A DNA stretch of 25,763 nt, from NCBI GenBank assembly GCA_009995705.1, contig JAADBR010000047.1:1-25763 (forward strand), written 5' to 3'. Under the pieces are notes generated by a model. It had not been told where the DNA came from and ran no database searches. It worked only from the letters and a program-made list of their open reading frames with translations. Both the position numbers and the translations under genes were made by a program. Of this stretch, positions 1 to 9,603 are shown in pieces. The stretch's first letter is position 1, and the number at the start of each line of letters is the position of its first letter. This DNA is from Microcystis aeruginosa W13-11. GTDB lineage: Bacteria > Cyanobacteriota > Cyanobacteriia > Cyanobacteriales > Microcystaceae.

Positions 1-124
1 GGGGCGCACGCAAACTTTAAACGCTTCGGGAGAGATTCCCTCTTGGTTGGTTGGAGAAATCCTGCTTGCTAACGGAGACTCAATGAACGAAGAATCCCCG
101 TCTCTTTAGAGCGGAGAGCGTCAA
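1..124 (+). mobile_element. Right end of an IS200/IS605-family element (partial)
   Basis: The window opens in what looks like the 3' end of an IS200/IS605-type element. A reading frame with the character of a TnpB C-terminus ends at a TAG at 107-109, and that stop lies inside an imperfect hairpin at 98-114 (CCG, bulged T, CTC, loop TTTA, GAG, CGG). A small bulged hairpin just inside the right end is typical of this family, whose transposase recognises subterminal hairpins on single-stranded DNA. The tip is probably the TCAA at 121-124; this boundary is inferred. The rest of the element lies outside the window. Confidence 0.5.
2..109 (+). CDS. TnpB-like protein, C-terminal 35 residues only (5' end outside window)
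   Basis: The frame is open from the window edge and ends at TAG 107-109. It contains RTQTLNASGE near its start and NEESPSL at its end. Cyanobacterial TnpB (OrfB) proteins of IS200/IS605 elements commonly finish with an NASG motif followed by a short tail ending in an E-S/T-P stretch. The stop codon is inside the element's right-end hairpin, as expected for tnpB. None of the RuvC catalytic residues are within the window, so activity cannot be judged. Recognition rests on a short tail. Confidence 0.5.
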   Translation, partial: GRTQTLNASGEIPSWLVGEILLANGDSMNEESPSL

Positions 125-159
125 AAAATTAAATTATCCCAGTCAGCGAGGACGAATTA

Positions 160-456
160 ATGAAACCGATTGTTGAATCTTTTTACAACTGGTACAGCAG
201 CAAAATTACTCACCCTAAATATCGTTGGATTATCATTCTAGGAACTATGGTTTATCTGTTTAGTCCCCTCGATATTTCTCCTGACGTTTTCCCGATTATT
301 GGTTGGATCGATGATGGGATCGTCCTCACCCTTTTAACCACGGAATTATCGCGATTAGTCCTTGATTATCGCACTCGCCGTCCCGGGAGAGTAAATAATC
401 AAACTGAAGTCTCTTCCCCAACCAATACCGTTGATACCGATGCTGTGGAATTCTGA
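160..456 (+). CDS. DUF1232 (YkvA-like) small membrane protein
   Basis: This 98-residue protein carries the DUF1232 signature at about residues 32-56: a hydrophobic stretch, then SPLDISPDVFPIIGWIDD, which holds the family's conserved SP-D--PD-----G--DD pattern. One or two hydrophobic segments (residues 23-35 and 42-62) suggest membrane association. The family has no established biochemical function. The gene starts about 35 bp after the right end of the IS200/IS605 remnant, so its native upstream region may have been replaced by the insertion. It converges with the phosphoribosyltransferase gene on the other strand, 37 bp away. The C-terminal 25 residues are polar and probably disordered. Confidence 0.85.
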   Translation: MKPIVESFYNWYSSKITHPKYRWIIILGTMVYLFSPLDISPDVFPIIGWIDDGIVLTLLTTELSRLVLDYRTRRPGRVNNQTEVSSPTNTVDTDAVEF

Positions 457-493
457 ATTCAGGAGATTGCTTTTATTTATTCTCCCCATCTCC

Positions 494-1153
494 CTAAACT
501 GAAATCAAAGAACTATCGACGCTGGCTAAAAGTGTTTGCACCTCCTCATCGCTGGTTTGGGAAAAGTCCTCGTACCAAAGAGAAATTGATCTCAATTCGT
601 AGGGTTTATGTAGGCAAATTACTCGATCAACTAATTTTTCTAATTGATCACAGACTTCCGGCGGGGCAACAGGAACAGCAATAATAATAGCAGCGGGATT
701 TTCAGCCTTAAGGGTCAGAATCGCCGCTTTAATCGTTGCTCCCGTAGCGATCCCATCATCTACTAGAATAATCGTTTTTCCCGTCACGTCCGGAAATGGG
801 CGTTCACCTCGATACAAGCGATCGCGTCGCTCTAATTCGATCATTTCTTCCTTTGCTACCCTTTCCATCATCGCCTCCGATAGGTGCAAGTCTTCAACGA
901 CACTTTCATTGATTACCCGCACCCCATTTTGACCGATTGCCCCAAAAGCTAACTCTTTGCGCTCCAGTACACCTAATTTTCGCACCAAACACAGATCTAG
1001 GGGTAAGTGCAACCTTTGGGCAATTTCAAAGGCGATCGGAACCCCACCCCGGGGCAAAGCCAAGACCAGCACCCTAGTACTATTGGTATATTCTGTCAAG
1101 TAACTAGCTAATAGTCTCCCAGCCGATCTCCGATCTTTGAGCAGATAAGTCAT
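494..1153 (-). CDS. Phosphoribosyltransferase-family protein
   Basis: This 219-residue protein has a type I phosphoribosyltransferase fold. The PRPP-binding loop is at residues 129-140 (ILVDDGIATGAT), with the two acidic residues and the TGAT turn intact. An N-terminal ALPRGGVPIA segment (32-41) fits the pyrophosphate-contacting loop. Proteins of this COG1926-type group are widespread in cyanobacteria, but their substrate is not known, so no base specificity is claimed. The start is supported by a GGAGG ribosome-binding site 7-8 nt upstream (complement of 1159-1164). A short palindrome, ATCCCC-GT-GGGGAT at 1173-1186, lies in the 5' leader and could be an operator or hairpin. Confidence 0.88.
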   Translation of the reverse strand: MTYLLKDRRSAGRLLASYLTEYTNSTRVLVLALPRGGVPIAFEIAQRLHLPLDLCLVRKLGVLERKELAFGAIGQNGVRVINESVVEDLHLSEAMMERVAKEEMIELERRDRLYRGERPFPDVTGKTIILVDDGIATGATIKAAILTLKAENPAAIIIAVPVAPPEVCDQLEKLVDRVICLHKPYELRSISLWYEDFSQTSDEEVQTLLASVDSSLISV

Positions 1154-1172
1154 AACGCCCTCCTAGGAGTTA

Positions 1173-1186
1173 ATCCCCGTGGGGAT
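1173..1186. promoter_or_regulatory. Short inverted repeat in the leader of the phosphoribosyltransferase gene
   Basis: ATCCCC and GGGGAT arms of 6 bp are separated by 2 bp, about 20 bp upstream of the minus-strand start codon at 1153. On the RNA this would be a very tight hairpin; on DNA it could be a dimeric repressor site. There is no independent evidence of function. Confidence 0.25.
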
Positions 1187-1351
1187 CCCTAGTTTCCCCT
1201 GCCTTTATTTTATATTTCTCCGCTCATCTCTAGCGGAAATGTTAAGAAATTTAGCGAAGGCTTGACATTTTTTCGACTAACCGCAGTTTTTCCAAGCCAG
1301 AGATCGGCTAAAATCTTAGGCAAAAGGGTTTTGTAAAGTTAGGTAACAAAC

Positions 1352-2438
<1,087 letters not shown>

Positions 2439-2449
2439 CCTCCAAACAA

Positions 2450-2476
2450 GGGATGATAGTACAATGCTGTCATCCC
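2450..2476 (+). terminator. Stem-loop just downstream of glnB
   Basis: Arms 2450-2459 and 2467-2476 pair over 10 bp (GGGATGA with TCATCCC, then one U-G, one A-U and one G-C pair) around a 7-nt loop. It begins 12 nt after the glnB stop. No U-tract follows (CCCCTCATT), so it is more likely a 3'-end processing or stability hairpin, or a weak terminator, than a classical intrinsic terminator. Confidence 0.5.
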
Positions 2477-2774
2477 CCCTCATTGAAACTAATCCCCATC
2501 AATCAGTTTAACCTAATTTGATAGCGACCACCAACAACCGATTCCCTCAAACCAAGACTTTGTACCCCACCATTAAGATAACTACTATAATCGCGATCAC
2601 TTTCCCCGCAATGAAGACGAGAGAATTAAGTTAATCAATTTGAAGGGTGACAGCGAGGAGATTTTCCAAAAAAAACACAGGCTAGACCCTGCACCCAGCC
2701 TAGACTTCAACCTCATAGTTCCCCCTTCCTTCAGCCAGACTAGATAGGATCATTGCCGGTGACTAAAAAACCCC
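2477..2774. other. Intergenic stretch between glnB and the ribosomal promoter, no gene seen
   Basis: I find no convincing gene here. A minus-strand frame from about 2634 to 2511 runs 37 codons between stops without a start and could be a remnant, but I do not recognise it. Around 2680-2705 there is a weak inverted repeat (AGGCT and AGCCT arms separated by a C-rich loop) and, just before it, a run of eight A residues. Confidence 0.4.
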
Positions 2775-2804
2775 TTGCCTAAAAAGTCATAAATATTATA
2801 TAAT
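2775..2804 (+). promoter_or_regulatory. Probable promoter of the rplC-adk ribosomal operon
   Basis: TTGCCT at 2775-2780 and a perfect TATAAT at 2799-2804 are separated by 18 bp, a good match to the housekeeping sigma-70/SigA consensus. The predicted transcription start is near 2811, giving a leader of about 310 nt before rplC. It is the best promoter match upstream of the cluster. Confidence 0.65.
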
Positions 2805-2810
2805 GTTTGA

Positions 2811-3122
2811 TTGTGGCCAAAATCGGTGTTAGGTGGTGCTGAAGGCACTGCCCAGCAGAACCGCCTTGGTCGCTCGGTCTTCGCCGGGATACTGAAGATA
2901 AACCCTTTAAGTCCCCAAGAAACAAAGACCAGCAACAATCTAGGCAGAACCAGCAACCCTGTCTAGTCCTACTTACGAATTTAACGGGATGCCAGCTTAA
3001 ATAACTCCAAAAAAGTCATTCAAGTTGGGCAGGCTGATAAAGCGGGAAAGATTTTTCCCGCTCCTATAGCCACGGCCACGTTATTTTTGATTGTCGTCTA
3101 GTAAAGATAAAGAGAACAATCC
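2811..3122 (+). promoter_or_regulatory. Long structured 5' leader of the ribosomal-protein operon
   Basis: About 310 nt separate the predicted start site from rplC, with no convincing reading frame on the plus strand. Two hairpins are visible. One is 2832-2839 with 2845-2852 (8 bp including two G-U pairs, 5-nt loop). The other is a perfect 9-bp stem 3041-3049 with 3054-3062 (AGCGGGAAA, loop GATT). The second lacks a U-tract. In E. coli the leader of the S10 operon is bound by L4 to control transcription and translation; L4 is the second gene here, so a similar autogenous switch is plausible but not shown. Confidence 0.45.
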
Positions 3123-3761
3123 GTGTCTATCGGTATCCTCGGTACAAAACTGGGCATGACCCAAATCTTCGACAACAAAACGGGAGTCGCCATTCCCGTC
3201 ACCGTCGTTCAAGCCGGTCCGTGTCCCGTCACCCAAGTCAAAACTAAAAAAACCGACGGTTATGAATCCATTCAAGTGGGATACAAAACCGTCAAAGAAA
3301 AATCCCTCAACAAACCGCTACTCGGTCATTTGGCCAAAGCCGGTGTCTCCCCCCTGCGCCATTTAATCGAATACCGCCTCGAGGACGCATCCGCCTACAC
3401 TTTAGGCCAAGAAATTACCGCCGCTATCTTCCAAGAAGGGGATTTAGTCGATGTGGCTGGAACCACCATCGGACGAGGTTTCTCCGGCTATCAAAAACGC
3501 CATAACTTCAAACGCGGTAACATGACCCACGGTTCCAAAAACCACCGTCTCCCCGGTTCCACCGGTGCTGGTACTACCCCCGGCCGCGTCTTTCCGGGTA
3601 AGAGAATGGCTGGACAATACGGATCCACCCAAGTGACCATCCGCAAACTGTCCGTGGTCAAAATCGATAGCGAACGCCACCTGATCCTGATCAAAGGAGC
3701 CGTCCCGGGCAAACCAGGAACCCTGTTAAACATCACCCCCGCCAAGAAATTTGGTAAATAG
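3123..3761 (+). CDS. rplC: 50S ribosomal protein L3
   Basis: L3 is an early-assembling 23S rRNA-binding protein whose long loop reaches the peptidyl-transferase centre. The 212-residue product has the family's opening [14 protein letters not shown] and the central loop [15 protein letters not shown] followed by [14 protein letters not shown], which contains the conserved GQYG. Translation starts at GTG 3123, which gives the expected first residues MSIGILG; no upstream start fits. It is the first gene of the operon: rpsJ (S10), which precedes L3 in E. coli, is not here, as is usual in cyanobacteria. A 20-bp gap leads to rplD. Confidence 0.97.
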   Translation: MSIGILGTKLGMTQIFDNKTGVAIPVTVVQAGPCPVTQVKTKKTDGYESIQVGYKTVKEKSLNKPLLGHLAKAGVSPLRHLIEYRLEDASAYTLGQEITAAIFQEGDLVDVAGTTIGRGFSGYQKRHNFKRGNMTHGSKNHRLPGSTGAGTTPGRVFPGKRMAGQYGSTQVTIRKLSVVKIDSERHLILIKGAVPGKPGTLLNITPAKKFGK

Positions 3762-3781
3762 GGCAAGGAAAGATTAAAGCC

Positions 3782-4414
3782 ATGGTTAACTACACAGTCA
3801 AAAATTGGCAAGGGGAAGAAGCGGGAACAGGCACCCTGGAACTGAAAACCGCTAAACCCGAAACCGCCAAACACCTAATTCACCGCGTCGTCGTCAGCCA
3901 TCTAGCGGCGGCCCGTCAAGGTAACGCCTCCACCAAAACGCGCTCGGAAGTGCGCGGCGGTGGTCGCAAACCTTGGCGGCAAAAAGGCACCGGTCGGGCC
4001 AGGGCCGGTTCGATCCGTTCTCCCCTCTGGCGTGGTGGCGGCGTCATCTTCGGACCAAAACCAAGAGATTTTGAGGTTAAGGTCAATCGCAAAGAGAAAA
4101 GATTAGCCCTGAGAACTGCTTTGATCAGCCAGGCCGATAACTTTATCGTGGTTGAAAGCTTCGCCGAACAATTCTCCCAACCCAAAACCAAGGAACTCAC
4201 CGCTGCCTTAAGTCGCTGGGGGGCCAGTCCAGAGGAAAAAATTCTGCTGATTTTGACGGAAATTCCCGAAAATGTCTATTTATCGGGACGTAATATCTGC
4301 AATCTCAAAATTATTCGCGCCGATAGTCTCAACGTCTATGATGTCATCCTAGCCGACCGAGTTATCGCCACCGCCGCAGCCCTAGCTAAAATTGAGGAGG
4401 TCTATGGTGCTTAG
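3782..4414 (+). CDS. rplD: 50S ribosomal protein L4
   Basis: L4 binds 23S rRNA domain I and its extended loop lines the exit tunnel. That loop is clear at residues 55-92 ([20 protein letters not shown], then the SPLWRGGG stretch). The globular domain follows, ending in the [13 protein letters not shown] helix. The 210-residue length is normal. The last 11 nt overlap the start of rplW, whose ribosome-binding site lies inside the rplD coding sequence, so translation of the two is probably coupled. L4 is the candidate regulator of the long leader at 2811-3122 by analogy with E. coli. Confidence 0.97.
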   Translation: MVNYTVKNWQGEEAGTGTLELKTAKPETAKHLIHRVVVSHLAAARQGNASTKTRSEVRGGGRKPWRQKGTGRARAGSIRSPLWRGGGVIFGPKPRDFEVKVNRKEKRLALRTALISQADNFIVVESFAEQFSQPKTKELTAALSRWGASPEEKILLILTEIPENVYLSGRNICNLKIIRADSLNVYDVILADRVIATAAALAKIEEVYGA

Positions 4415-4709
4415 AACTGAAGCCAGACAACTCGCCGATCTGATCCTAAAGCCGATCGTGACCGAGAAAGCCACCCTACTCCTAGAACAAAATAAATACG
4501 TTTTCGATGTCGCCTTGAAAGCGACCAAGCCGGAAATTCGAGCGGCGATCGAATTGCTGTTTGACGTGAAAGTAACGAAAGTGAACACCAGCCGCCCCTC
4601 TCGTCAGAAAAAACGCGTCGGCCGTTTCCTCGGTTACAAACCCCAATACAAACGCGCGATCGTGACCTTAGCGGCAGGCGACTCGATCGCCCTCTATCCC
4701 GACGTATAA
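4404..4709 (+). CDS. rplW: 50S ribosomal protein L23
   Basis: L23 sits at the tunnel exit and docks trigger factor and SRP. The signature [11 protein letters not shown] (residues 14-24) and the [19 protein letters not shown] stretch identify it; the 101-residue length is typical. The start needs a decision. The frame opens upstream at TTG 4392, but that codon overlaps the GAGGAGG ribosome-binding site (4394-4400). ATG 4404 is only 3 nt after that site and GTG 4407 is 6 nt after it. I use ATG 4404; GTG 4407 would shorten the protein by one residue. The gene overlaps rplD by 11 nt. Confidence 0.95.
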   Translation: MVLRTEARQLADLILKPIVTEKATLLLEQNKYVFDVALKATKPEIRAAIELLFDVKVTKVNTSRPSRQKKRVGRFLGYKPQYKRAIVTLAAGDSIALYPDV

Positions 4710-4742
4710 CCACCAAGAAACCCGATAACGGAAAACTAAACT

Positions 4743-5576
4743 ATGGGTATTCGTTCTTTTAGACCTTTAACCCCCGGGACAAGGCAGGCGGCCATCTCCG
4801 ACTTTAAGGAGATCACCAAAACCGAACCAGAAAAGTCCCTAACTCATCGCAAACACAGCAAACAGGGGCGTAATAATCGCGGTGTCGTTACCAGTCGTCA
4901 CCGGGGCGGCGGCCATAAACGCCTCTACCGGATTATCGATTTTCGTCGCGATAAACGGGATATTCCCGCCACAGTAGCGGCGATCGAGTACGATCCTAAC
5001 CGTAACGCCCGCATTGCCCTGCTTTTCTACAAAGACGGGGAAAAACGCTACATCATCGCCCCCGCCGGTTTAGGCGTTGGTGATACCGTCATCGCCGGGG
5101 AAAACGCTCCCTTCGAGGTGGGTAATGCCCTACCCTTAAGTCGCATCCCCCTGGGGACAGAAGTTCATAACATCGAACTTGTCCCCGGTCGCGGTGGTCA
5201 AATGGTGCGGGCTGCCGGTGGTTTCGCCCAAGTGGTCGCCAAAGAAGGTGATTACGTTACCATCCGCCTCCCCTCCAAAGAAGTACGCATGATCCGGCGT
5301 GAATGCTACGCCACCATCGGAAAAGTCGGTAACGCCGAAGCGAGAAACATCAGTCTCGGTAAAGCCGGTCGTACCCGTCACCGCGGTCAAAGACCTCATG
5401 TTCGGGGTAGCGTCATGAACCCAGTCGATCACCCGCACGGAGGTGGAGAGGGTCGCGCTCCGATCGGACGTCCCGGCCCGATGACTCCCTGGGGTAAACC
5501 CGCCCTCGGTCGCAAAACTCGCAACAAGAAAAAACGCAGTAGCGATCTGATCGTGCGCCGTCGTAACCAGGGTTAG
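4743..5576 (+). CDS. rplB: 50S ribosomal protein L2
   Basis: L2 is needed for subunit association and peptidyl-transferase activity. The 277-residue protein has the N-terminal RPLTPGTRQ motif, the OB-fold and SH3-like RNA-binding domains (residues about 70-200), and the hallmark C-terminal [16 protein letters not shown] segment with its two histidines at residues 230 and 232. A basic tail ([18 protein letters not shown]) completes it. It is separated from rplW by 33 bp and from rpsS by 30 bp. Confidence 0.98.
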   Translation: MGIRSFRPLTPGTRQAAISDFKEITKTEPEKSLTHRKHSKQGRNNRGVVTSRHRGGGHKRLYRIIDFRRDKRDIPATVAAIEYDPNRNARIALLFYKDGEKRYIIAPAGLGVGDTVIAGENAPFEVGNALPLSRIPLGTEVHNIELVPGRGGQMVRAAGGFAQVVAKEGDYVTIRLPSKEVRMIRRECYATIGKVGNAEARNISLGKAGRTRHRGQRPHVRGSVMNPVDHPHGGGEGRAPIGRPGPMTPWGKPALGRKTRNKKKRSSDLIVRRRNQG

Positions 5577-5606
5577 AAACTATTACTTTACTTTTGACTG
5601 AAAATT

Positions 5607-5888
5607 ATGGGTCGTTCACTGAAAAAGGGGCCATTTGTCGCCGGCCACCTGATGGAAAAAATCGAAAAACTCAACGCCCAGGGCAGTAAACAAGTGATTA
5701 AAACTTGGTCCCGGGCCTCGACCATCATCCCCGATATGGTCGGTCACACGATCGCCGTTCACAACGGCAAACAGCACGTTCCCGTCTATGTTTCCGAGCA
5801 GATGGTCGGTCATAAACTTGGTGAATTCGCTCCCACCCGCACCTTCCGTGGCCACGCCAAGAGCGACAAAAAAGCAGGACGGAAATAA
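5607..5888 (+). CDS. rpsS: 30S ribosomal protein S19
   Basis: S19 lies in the head of the small subunit and forms a complex with S13 near the A-site finger. All 93 residues are recognisable: [19 protein letters not shown] at the start, then [19 protein letters not shown] and the conserved [18 protein letters not shown]. The length is normal. The gene is followed by a 128-bp gap, unusually long for this operon, that holds a heptamer repeat array before rplV. Confidence 0.98.
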   Translation: MGRSLKKGPFVAGHLMEKIEKLNAQGSKQVIKTWSRASTIIPDMVGHTIAVHNGKQHVPVYVSEQMVGHKLGEFAPTRTFRGHAKSDKKAGRK

Positions 5889-5969
5889 ATCAGCCGCTAC
5901 TCCCTCAGTCGTCAGCTAGATAGTCGTGACCATAAATCACCAAGTTAGCTAATTTTCAAAAAATAAAAG

Positions 5970-6015
5970 CTGATAGCTGATGACTGATAACTGATAACTG
6001 ATAACTGATAACTGA
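5970..6015 (+). repeat. CTGATAA heptamer array between rpsS and rplV
   Basis: Six and a half tandem units run CTGATAG, CTGATGA, then four perfect CTGATAA, then CTGA, ending one base before the rplV ATG at 6017. The 7-bp period means every frame on this strand meets a TGA or TAA. It resembles the short tandemly repeated repetitive (STRR) heptamers described in cyanobacteria. It occupies the position where the rplV ribosome-binding site would be, and no good Shine-Dalgarno is visible. Confidence 0.85.
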
Positions 6016-6016
6016 A

Positions 6017-6376
6017 ATGACCATCGATACCTCTAACGAAGTCAAAGCGATCGCCCGCTATATTCGGATGTCACCCCTGAAAGTCAGACGGGTACTCGAT
6101 CAGATCCGCGGTCGCTCCTATCGGGAAGCCCTAATTATTCTCGAATTTATGCCCTACCGGGCCTGTGATCCGATTCTCAAAGTCCTGCGTTCCGCCGTTG
6201 CCAACGCCGAAAATAACGAAGGACTCGATCCCGCCACTTTGGTGGTTAGCCAAGCCTTTGCCGATGGCGGACCGACCCTAAAACGTTTTCGACCCCGGGC
6301 CCAAGGCCGCGCCTACCAAATTCGCAAACCTACCTGTCATATCACCGTCGCCGTCGCTCCTAGCTTCGAAGACTAA
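6017..6376 (+). CDS. rplV: 50S ribosomal protein L22
   Basis: L22 contacts all 23S domains and its beta-hairpin lines the exit tunnel, where macrolide resistance changes map. The 119-residue product shows [18 protein letters not shown] near the N-terminus and the tunnel hairpin [20 protein letters not shown] near the C-terminus. The start at ATG 6017 matches the expected N-terminus, although the preceding bases are the heptamer array rather than a recognisable ribosome-binding site. It lies 23 bp before rpsC. Confidence 0.97.
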   Translation: MTIDTSNEVKAIARYIRMSPLKVRRVLDQIRGRSYREALIILEFMPYRACDPILKVLRSAVANAENNEGLDPATLVVSQAFADGGPTLKRFRPRAQGRAYQIRKPTCHITVAVAPSFED

Positions 6377-6399
6377 TCACCTTAACTAAAAAAACCACA

Positions 6400-7128
6400 A
6401 TGGGACAAAAAATCCATCCCCTCGGTTTTCGTCTCGGCGTTATCAAAGATCACAAATCTTGCTGGTATGCCGACGCGAAACGTTACCCCGAGTTAGTGCA
6501 AGAAGATCGCCGCATTCGTGAATACGTCGAAAAAAACCTCGCTAATGCCGGTATCGCCGATATTCGTATCGAACGCAAGGCCGATCAAGTAGATATTTCC
6601 ATCCATACCGCCCGCCCCGGTGTCGTCGTCGGTCGTGGTGGCACGGGAATCGAACAACTGCGCCTAGGTTTGCAAAAAGCCCTCGGTGGCCAGCGTCAAA
6701 TTCGCATTAACGTCATCGAAGTGGCTCGCGTTGATGCCGATGCCAATCTGATCGCCGAATACATCGCCCAACAACTAGAAAGACGGGTTTCCTTCCGTCG
6801 CGTGGTGCGGCAAGCCATCCAACGGGCGCAAAGGGCTGAAGTCAAAGGGATCAAAATTCAAGTTAGCGGTCGTCTCAACGGGGCAGAAATCGCTCGGACT
6901 GAATGGGTGCGGGAAGGACGAGTTCCCCTGCATACCCTGCGGGCCGATATCGATTACTCCTATAAAACCGCCAGCACCATCTACGGGATTCTAGGCGTGA
7001 AAGTTTGGATCTTTAAGGGCGAAATTATCCCCGGCCAAGAAGAAATTCCCGCCGCAGTTCCCGCTCAAGCACCGCGCCGTCAACAGCGTCGCCGTCAACA
7101 GTTTGAAGATCGCTCTAGCGAAGGCTGA
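6400..7128 (+). CDS. rpsC: 30S ribosomal protein S3
   Basis: S3 forms part of the mRNA entry channel of the small subunit. The start [13 protein letters not shown] is diagnostic. A type II KH domain spans about residues 40-110, with its [19 protein letters not shown] loop at 72-90. The C-terminal domain contains [20 protein letters not shown]. The length of 242 residues is usual for cyanobacteria, including a short basic and glutamine-rich tail ([13 protein letters not shown]). Confidence 0.98.
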   Translation: MGQKIHPLGFRLGVIKDHKSCWYADAKRYPELVQEDRRIREYVEKNLANAGIADIRIERKADQVDISIHTARPGVVVGRGGTGIEQLRLGLQKALGGQRQIRINVIEVARVDADANLIAEYIAQQLERRVSFRRVVRQAIQRAQRAEVKGIKIQVSGRLNGAEIARTEWVREGRVPLHTLRADIDYSYKTASTIYGILGVKVWIFKGEIIPGQEEIPAAVPAQAPRRQQRRRQQFEDRSSEG

Positions 7129-7158
7129 TCCCTAATATTTATCAGTGGTAAATAGCTC

Positions 7159-7578
7159 ATGTTAAGTCCCAAAAGAACAAAATTCCGCAAACAACAGCGC
7201 GGACGGATGCGCGGGCTGGCCACCGGCGGAAATACGATTAATTTCGGCGATTTCGCCCTGCAAGCCACCGAACCCTGTTGGATTACTTCCCGTCAAATTG
7301 AAGCCGCCAGACGGGCAATGACTCGTTATATCCGTCGGGGTGGCAAAATCTGGATCCGGGTTTTTCCCGATAAACCCGTCACCCAACGAGCCGCAGAAAC
7401 TCGGATGGGTTCCGGGAAAGGTTCCCCCGAATTCTGGGTAGCCGTGGTTAAACCGGGGTTCATTATGTTTGAAATTGCCGGGGTAGCCGAACCAGTAGCC
7501 CGGGAAGCAATGCGTCTAGCGGCTCAAAAATTACCGATTAAGACCAAATTTATCACTCGCGAGGAGGATTTTGTCTAA
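7159..7578 (+). CDS. rplP: 50S ribosomal protein L16
   Basis: L16 organises the A-site tRNA region and is required for late 50S assembly. The 139-residue sequence begins [17 protein letters not shown] and contains GRKW-type core segments, including [18 protein letters not shown] and [19 protein letters not shown]. Its stop codon overlaps the rpmC start by one base (TAATG at 7576-7580), which implies coupled translation. Confidence 0.98.
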   Translation: MLSPKRTKFRKQQRGRMRGLATGGNTINFGDFALQATEPCWITSRQIEAARRAMTRYIRRGGKIWIRVFPDKPVTQRAAETRMGSGKGSPEFWVAVVKPGFIMFEIAGVAEPVAREAMRLAAQKLPIKTKFITREEDFV

Positions 7579-7796
7579 TGGCTCTACCAAAAATCGCCGA
7601 AGTGAGGAAGATGAGCGATGAGGACATCGCCGACGCTATCCTCGATGCCAAAAAGAAACTGTTTGAATTGCGTTTGCAGCAGGCCACCCGCCGCTTGGAA
7701 AAAACCCACGAATTCAAACACACCCGCCACCGTCTCGGCCAATTACTGACCGTAGAACGGGAGCGCCAACTAGCCCAGTCCACCCCGGAGGCATAA
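7578..7796 (+). CDS. rpmC: 50S ribosomal protein L29
   Basis: L29 is a small two-helix protein near the tunnel exit next to L23. The 72-residue product has the conserved MSDEDIADAILDAKKKLFEL and RLGQLLTVERER segments. It starts in a TAATG overlap with rplP. The gap to rpsQ is only 6 bp, and the GGAGG site for rpsQ (7787-7791) lies within the last codons of this gene. Confidence 0.97.
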   Translation: MALPKIAEVRKMSDEDIADAILDAKKKLFELRLQQATRRLEKTHEFKHTRHRLGQLLTVERERQLAQSTPEA

Positions 7797-7802
7797 CCCG
7801 TT

Positions 7803-8045
7803 ATGGCAGTTAAAGAAAGAGTTGGGGTAGTGGTCAGCGACAAAATGGATAAAACCGTAGTGGTAGCCATTGAAAACCGCTCTCCTCACCCTAAATACGG
7901 CAAAATCGTCGTGAAAACCCAGAAATTTAAGGCTCACGACGCAGAAAATCAAGCCAAACAAGGCGATCGAGTTCGTATTCGTGAAACCCGCCCCCTCAGT
8001 AAAACCAAACGTTGGGAAGTGGCGGAAATATTAACCGATAGTTAA
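7803..8045 (+). CDS. rpsQ: 30S ribosomal protein S17
   Basis: S17 is a primary 16S rRNA-binding protein with an OB fold. The 80-residue product shows [18 protein letters not shown] and [18 protein letters not shown], followed by [18 protein letters not shown], the family signature. It follows rpmC by 6 bp and precedes rplN by 20 bp. Confidence 0.98.
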   Translation: MAVKERVGVVVSDKMDKTVVVAIENRSPHPKYGKIVVKTQKFKAHDAENQAKQGDRVRIRETRPLSKTKRWEVAEILTDS

Positions 8046-8065
8046 ATTTCACCTAGGTAAAAACC

Positions 8066-8434
8066 GTGATTCAACAACAAACCTACTTAAATGTCGCTGA
8101 CAATAGCGGGGCGCGGAAACTAATGTGTCTGCGGGTGCTGGGAACAGGTAACTGTACCTACGGCGGCATCGGTGACAAAATTATCGCCGTGGTTAAGGAC
8201 GCTATCCCGAATATGCCCGTAAAAAAATCCGATGTGGTCACTGCGGTGATTGTGCGAACCCGTCAAACCGTCCGTCGCGATAGTGGCATGAGCATCCGTT
8301 TTGATGATAACGCCGCCGTGATTATTAATAATGACGGTAATCCCAAAGGTACTAGGGTTTTTGGTCCTGTCGCTCGGGAATTGCGCGATAAAAACTACAC
8401 CAAAATTGTTTCCTTAGCCCCAGAAGTTCTCTGA
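8066..8434 (+). CDS. rplN: 50S ribosomal protein L14
   Basis: L14 lies at the subunit interface, forming a bridge with 16S helix 14. The 122-residue product begins [20 protein letters not shown], the almost invariant N-terminus, and includes [14 protein letters not shown] and [20 protein letters not shown]. Translation begins at GTG 8066; no ATG fits the conserved N-terminus. Confidence 0.98.
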   Translation: MIQQQTYLNVADNSGARKLMCLRVLGTGNCTYGGIGDKIIAVVKDAIPNMPVKKSDVVTAVIVRTRQTVRRDSGMSIRFDDNAAVIINNDGNPKGTRVFGPVARELRDKNYTKIVSLAPEVL

Positions 8435-8474
8435 TCAGAGTCAAAATTATCAAGGCAATCGGAGGTCAAAAAAA

Positions 8475-8828
8475 ATGAGTAAGAAAAACATTCAAACCCC
8501 ACCCCAAAGGCAAAAAATGCACGTTAAAAAAGGGGATGTCGTTCAAGTAATCGCCGGTTCCGATAAGGGCAAAGTGGGCGAAATTTTACGCGCTTTACCC
8601 CAAGAAAGTACCGTGGTGGTCAAGGGAGTTAATATCCGCACCAAACATACTAAACCCCAACAGGAAGGAGAATCGGGTCAAATCCTTACCTACGAAGCAC
8701 CGATTCACAGTTCCAAAGTGATGCTTTATTCCGAGAAGAAAAAAAGCGCCAGTCGGGTGGGTTATACCTTTGCCGAAGACGGTCGGAAAGTGCGGATACT
8801 GAAGAAAACTGGCGAAATTATTGATTAG
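8475..8828 (+). CDS. rplX: 50S ribosomal protein L24
   Basis: L24 initiates 50S assembly by binding the 5' end of 23S rRNA. A KOW motif is at residues 15-42 ([20 protein letters not shown]). The 117-residue product is preceded by a clear GGAGGT ribosome-binding site at 8461-8466. The first 14 residues are polar and more variable than the rest. Confidence 0.97.
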   Translation: MSKKNIQTPPQRQKMHVKKGDVVQVIAGSDKGKVGEILRALPQESTVVVKGVNIRTKHTKPQQEGESGQILTYEAPIHSSKVMLYSEKKKSASRVGYTFAEDGRKVRILKKTGEIID

Positions 8829-8882
8829 TTTCCCATCAATTCTAGTTCCTGACCAAGCCCAGGAAAAGCAAGCAGAAAAACC

Positions 8883-9422
8883 ATGAGCCAAAAACTAAAA
8901 ACCACCTATCAAGAGACCATTGTTCCGAAACTGAAAGAACAATTTGGTTATACCAATATCCACCAAGTGCCTAAAGTTATCAAAATTACCGTTAACCGCG
9001 GTCTTGGGGAAGCTTCACAAAATGCCAAAGCCTTGGAGTCTTCTAAGGAGGAACTGTCCACCATCACCGGACAACAACCGGTAGTGACTAGAGCTAAAAA
9101 AGCGATCGCTGGCTTCAAAATTCGCGAAGGAATGCCTGTGGGTGTGATGGTGACATTGCGCGGCGATCGAATGTACGCTTTTTTAGACCGTCTAATTAAT
9201 CTGGCCCTACCACGTATTCGCGACTTTCGCGGTATCAGCGGTAACAGTTTTGATGGTCGTGGTAACTACAGTTTAGGCATTCGTGAACAATTGATCTTCC
9301 CTGAAATTGAATACGACAAAATCGATCAAATTCGCGGGATGGACATCTCAATCATCACCACCGCTAAAAACGACGAAGAAGGACGCGCCCTCCTCAAAGA
9401 GATGGGAATGCCCTTTAGATAA
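8883..9422 (+). CDS. rplE: 50S ribosomal protein L5
   Basis: L5 binds 5S rRNA and contacts the P-site tRNA. The 179-residue product contains the conserved [36 protein letters not shown] and [21 protein letters not shown] segments. In E. coli rpsN (S14) follows; here a 181-bp repeat-containing gap leads directly to rpsH, consistent with rpsN being elsewhere in cyanobacterial genomes. Confidence 0.98.
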   Translation: MSQKLKTTYQETIVPKLKEQFGYTNIHQVPKVIKITVNRGLGEASQNAKALESSKEELSTITGQQPVVTRAKKAIAGFKIREGMPVGVMVTLRGDRMYAFLDRLINLALPRIRDFRGISGNSFDGRGNYSLGIREQLIFPEIEYDKIDQIRGMDISIITTAKNDEEGRALLKEMGMPFR

Positions 9423-9437
9423 ATCAATCAAGAGAAA

Positions 9438-9564
9438 AGTAAATAAGTGACCAGTAAATAAGTGAACAGTCAACAGTGATTCAGTGAAAAGACAGCAGGA
9501 AACTGCTATTTAATACTACTCACTTAATACTCAAATCTGATAACTGATCACTGATAACTGACCA
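9438..9564 (+). repeat. Repeat-rich spacer between rplE and rpsH
   Basis: Two kinds of short repeat are present. A 13-bp unit, AGTAAATAAGTGA, occurs at 9438-9450 and again at 9453-9465. A heptamer run at 9537-9564 reads CTGATAA, CTGATCA, CTGATAA, CTGACCA. The heptamers are the same family as those ahead of rplV and rplF. A TAGGAGAAA ribosome-binding site for rpsH follows after the repeats. Confidence 0.75.
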
Positions 9565-9603
9565 TTGATGTTGATCCCAATTTAGGAGAAAAACAGGTAA
9601 TTC

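Noticed and set aside
1262..1314. Promoter for the DUF4079 gene built on TTGACA at 1262
   Set aside because: There is no -10 at a 16-19 bp spacing; the TAAAAT at 1309-1314 is 41 bp away.
2511..2634. Minus-strand 37-codon frame (ending VVGGRYQIRLN)
   Set aside because: It has no start codon and no recognised homology; too short to call a pseudogene.
2811..3122. tRNA or other known RNA gene in the rplC leader
   Set aside because: No cloverleaf or known RNA motif was seen; only separate hairpins, so it is left as a leader.
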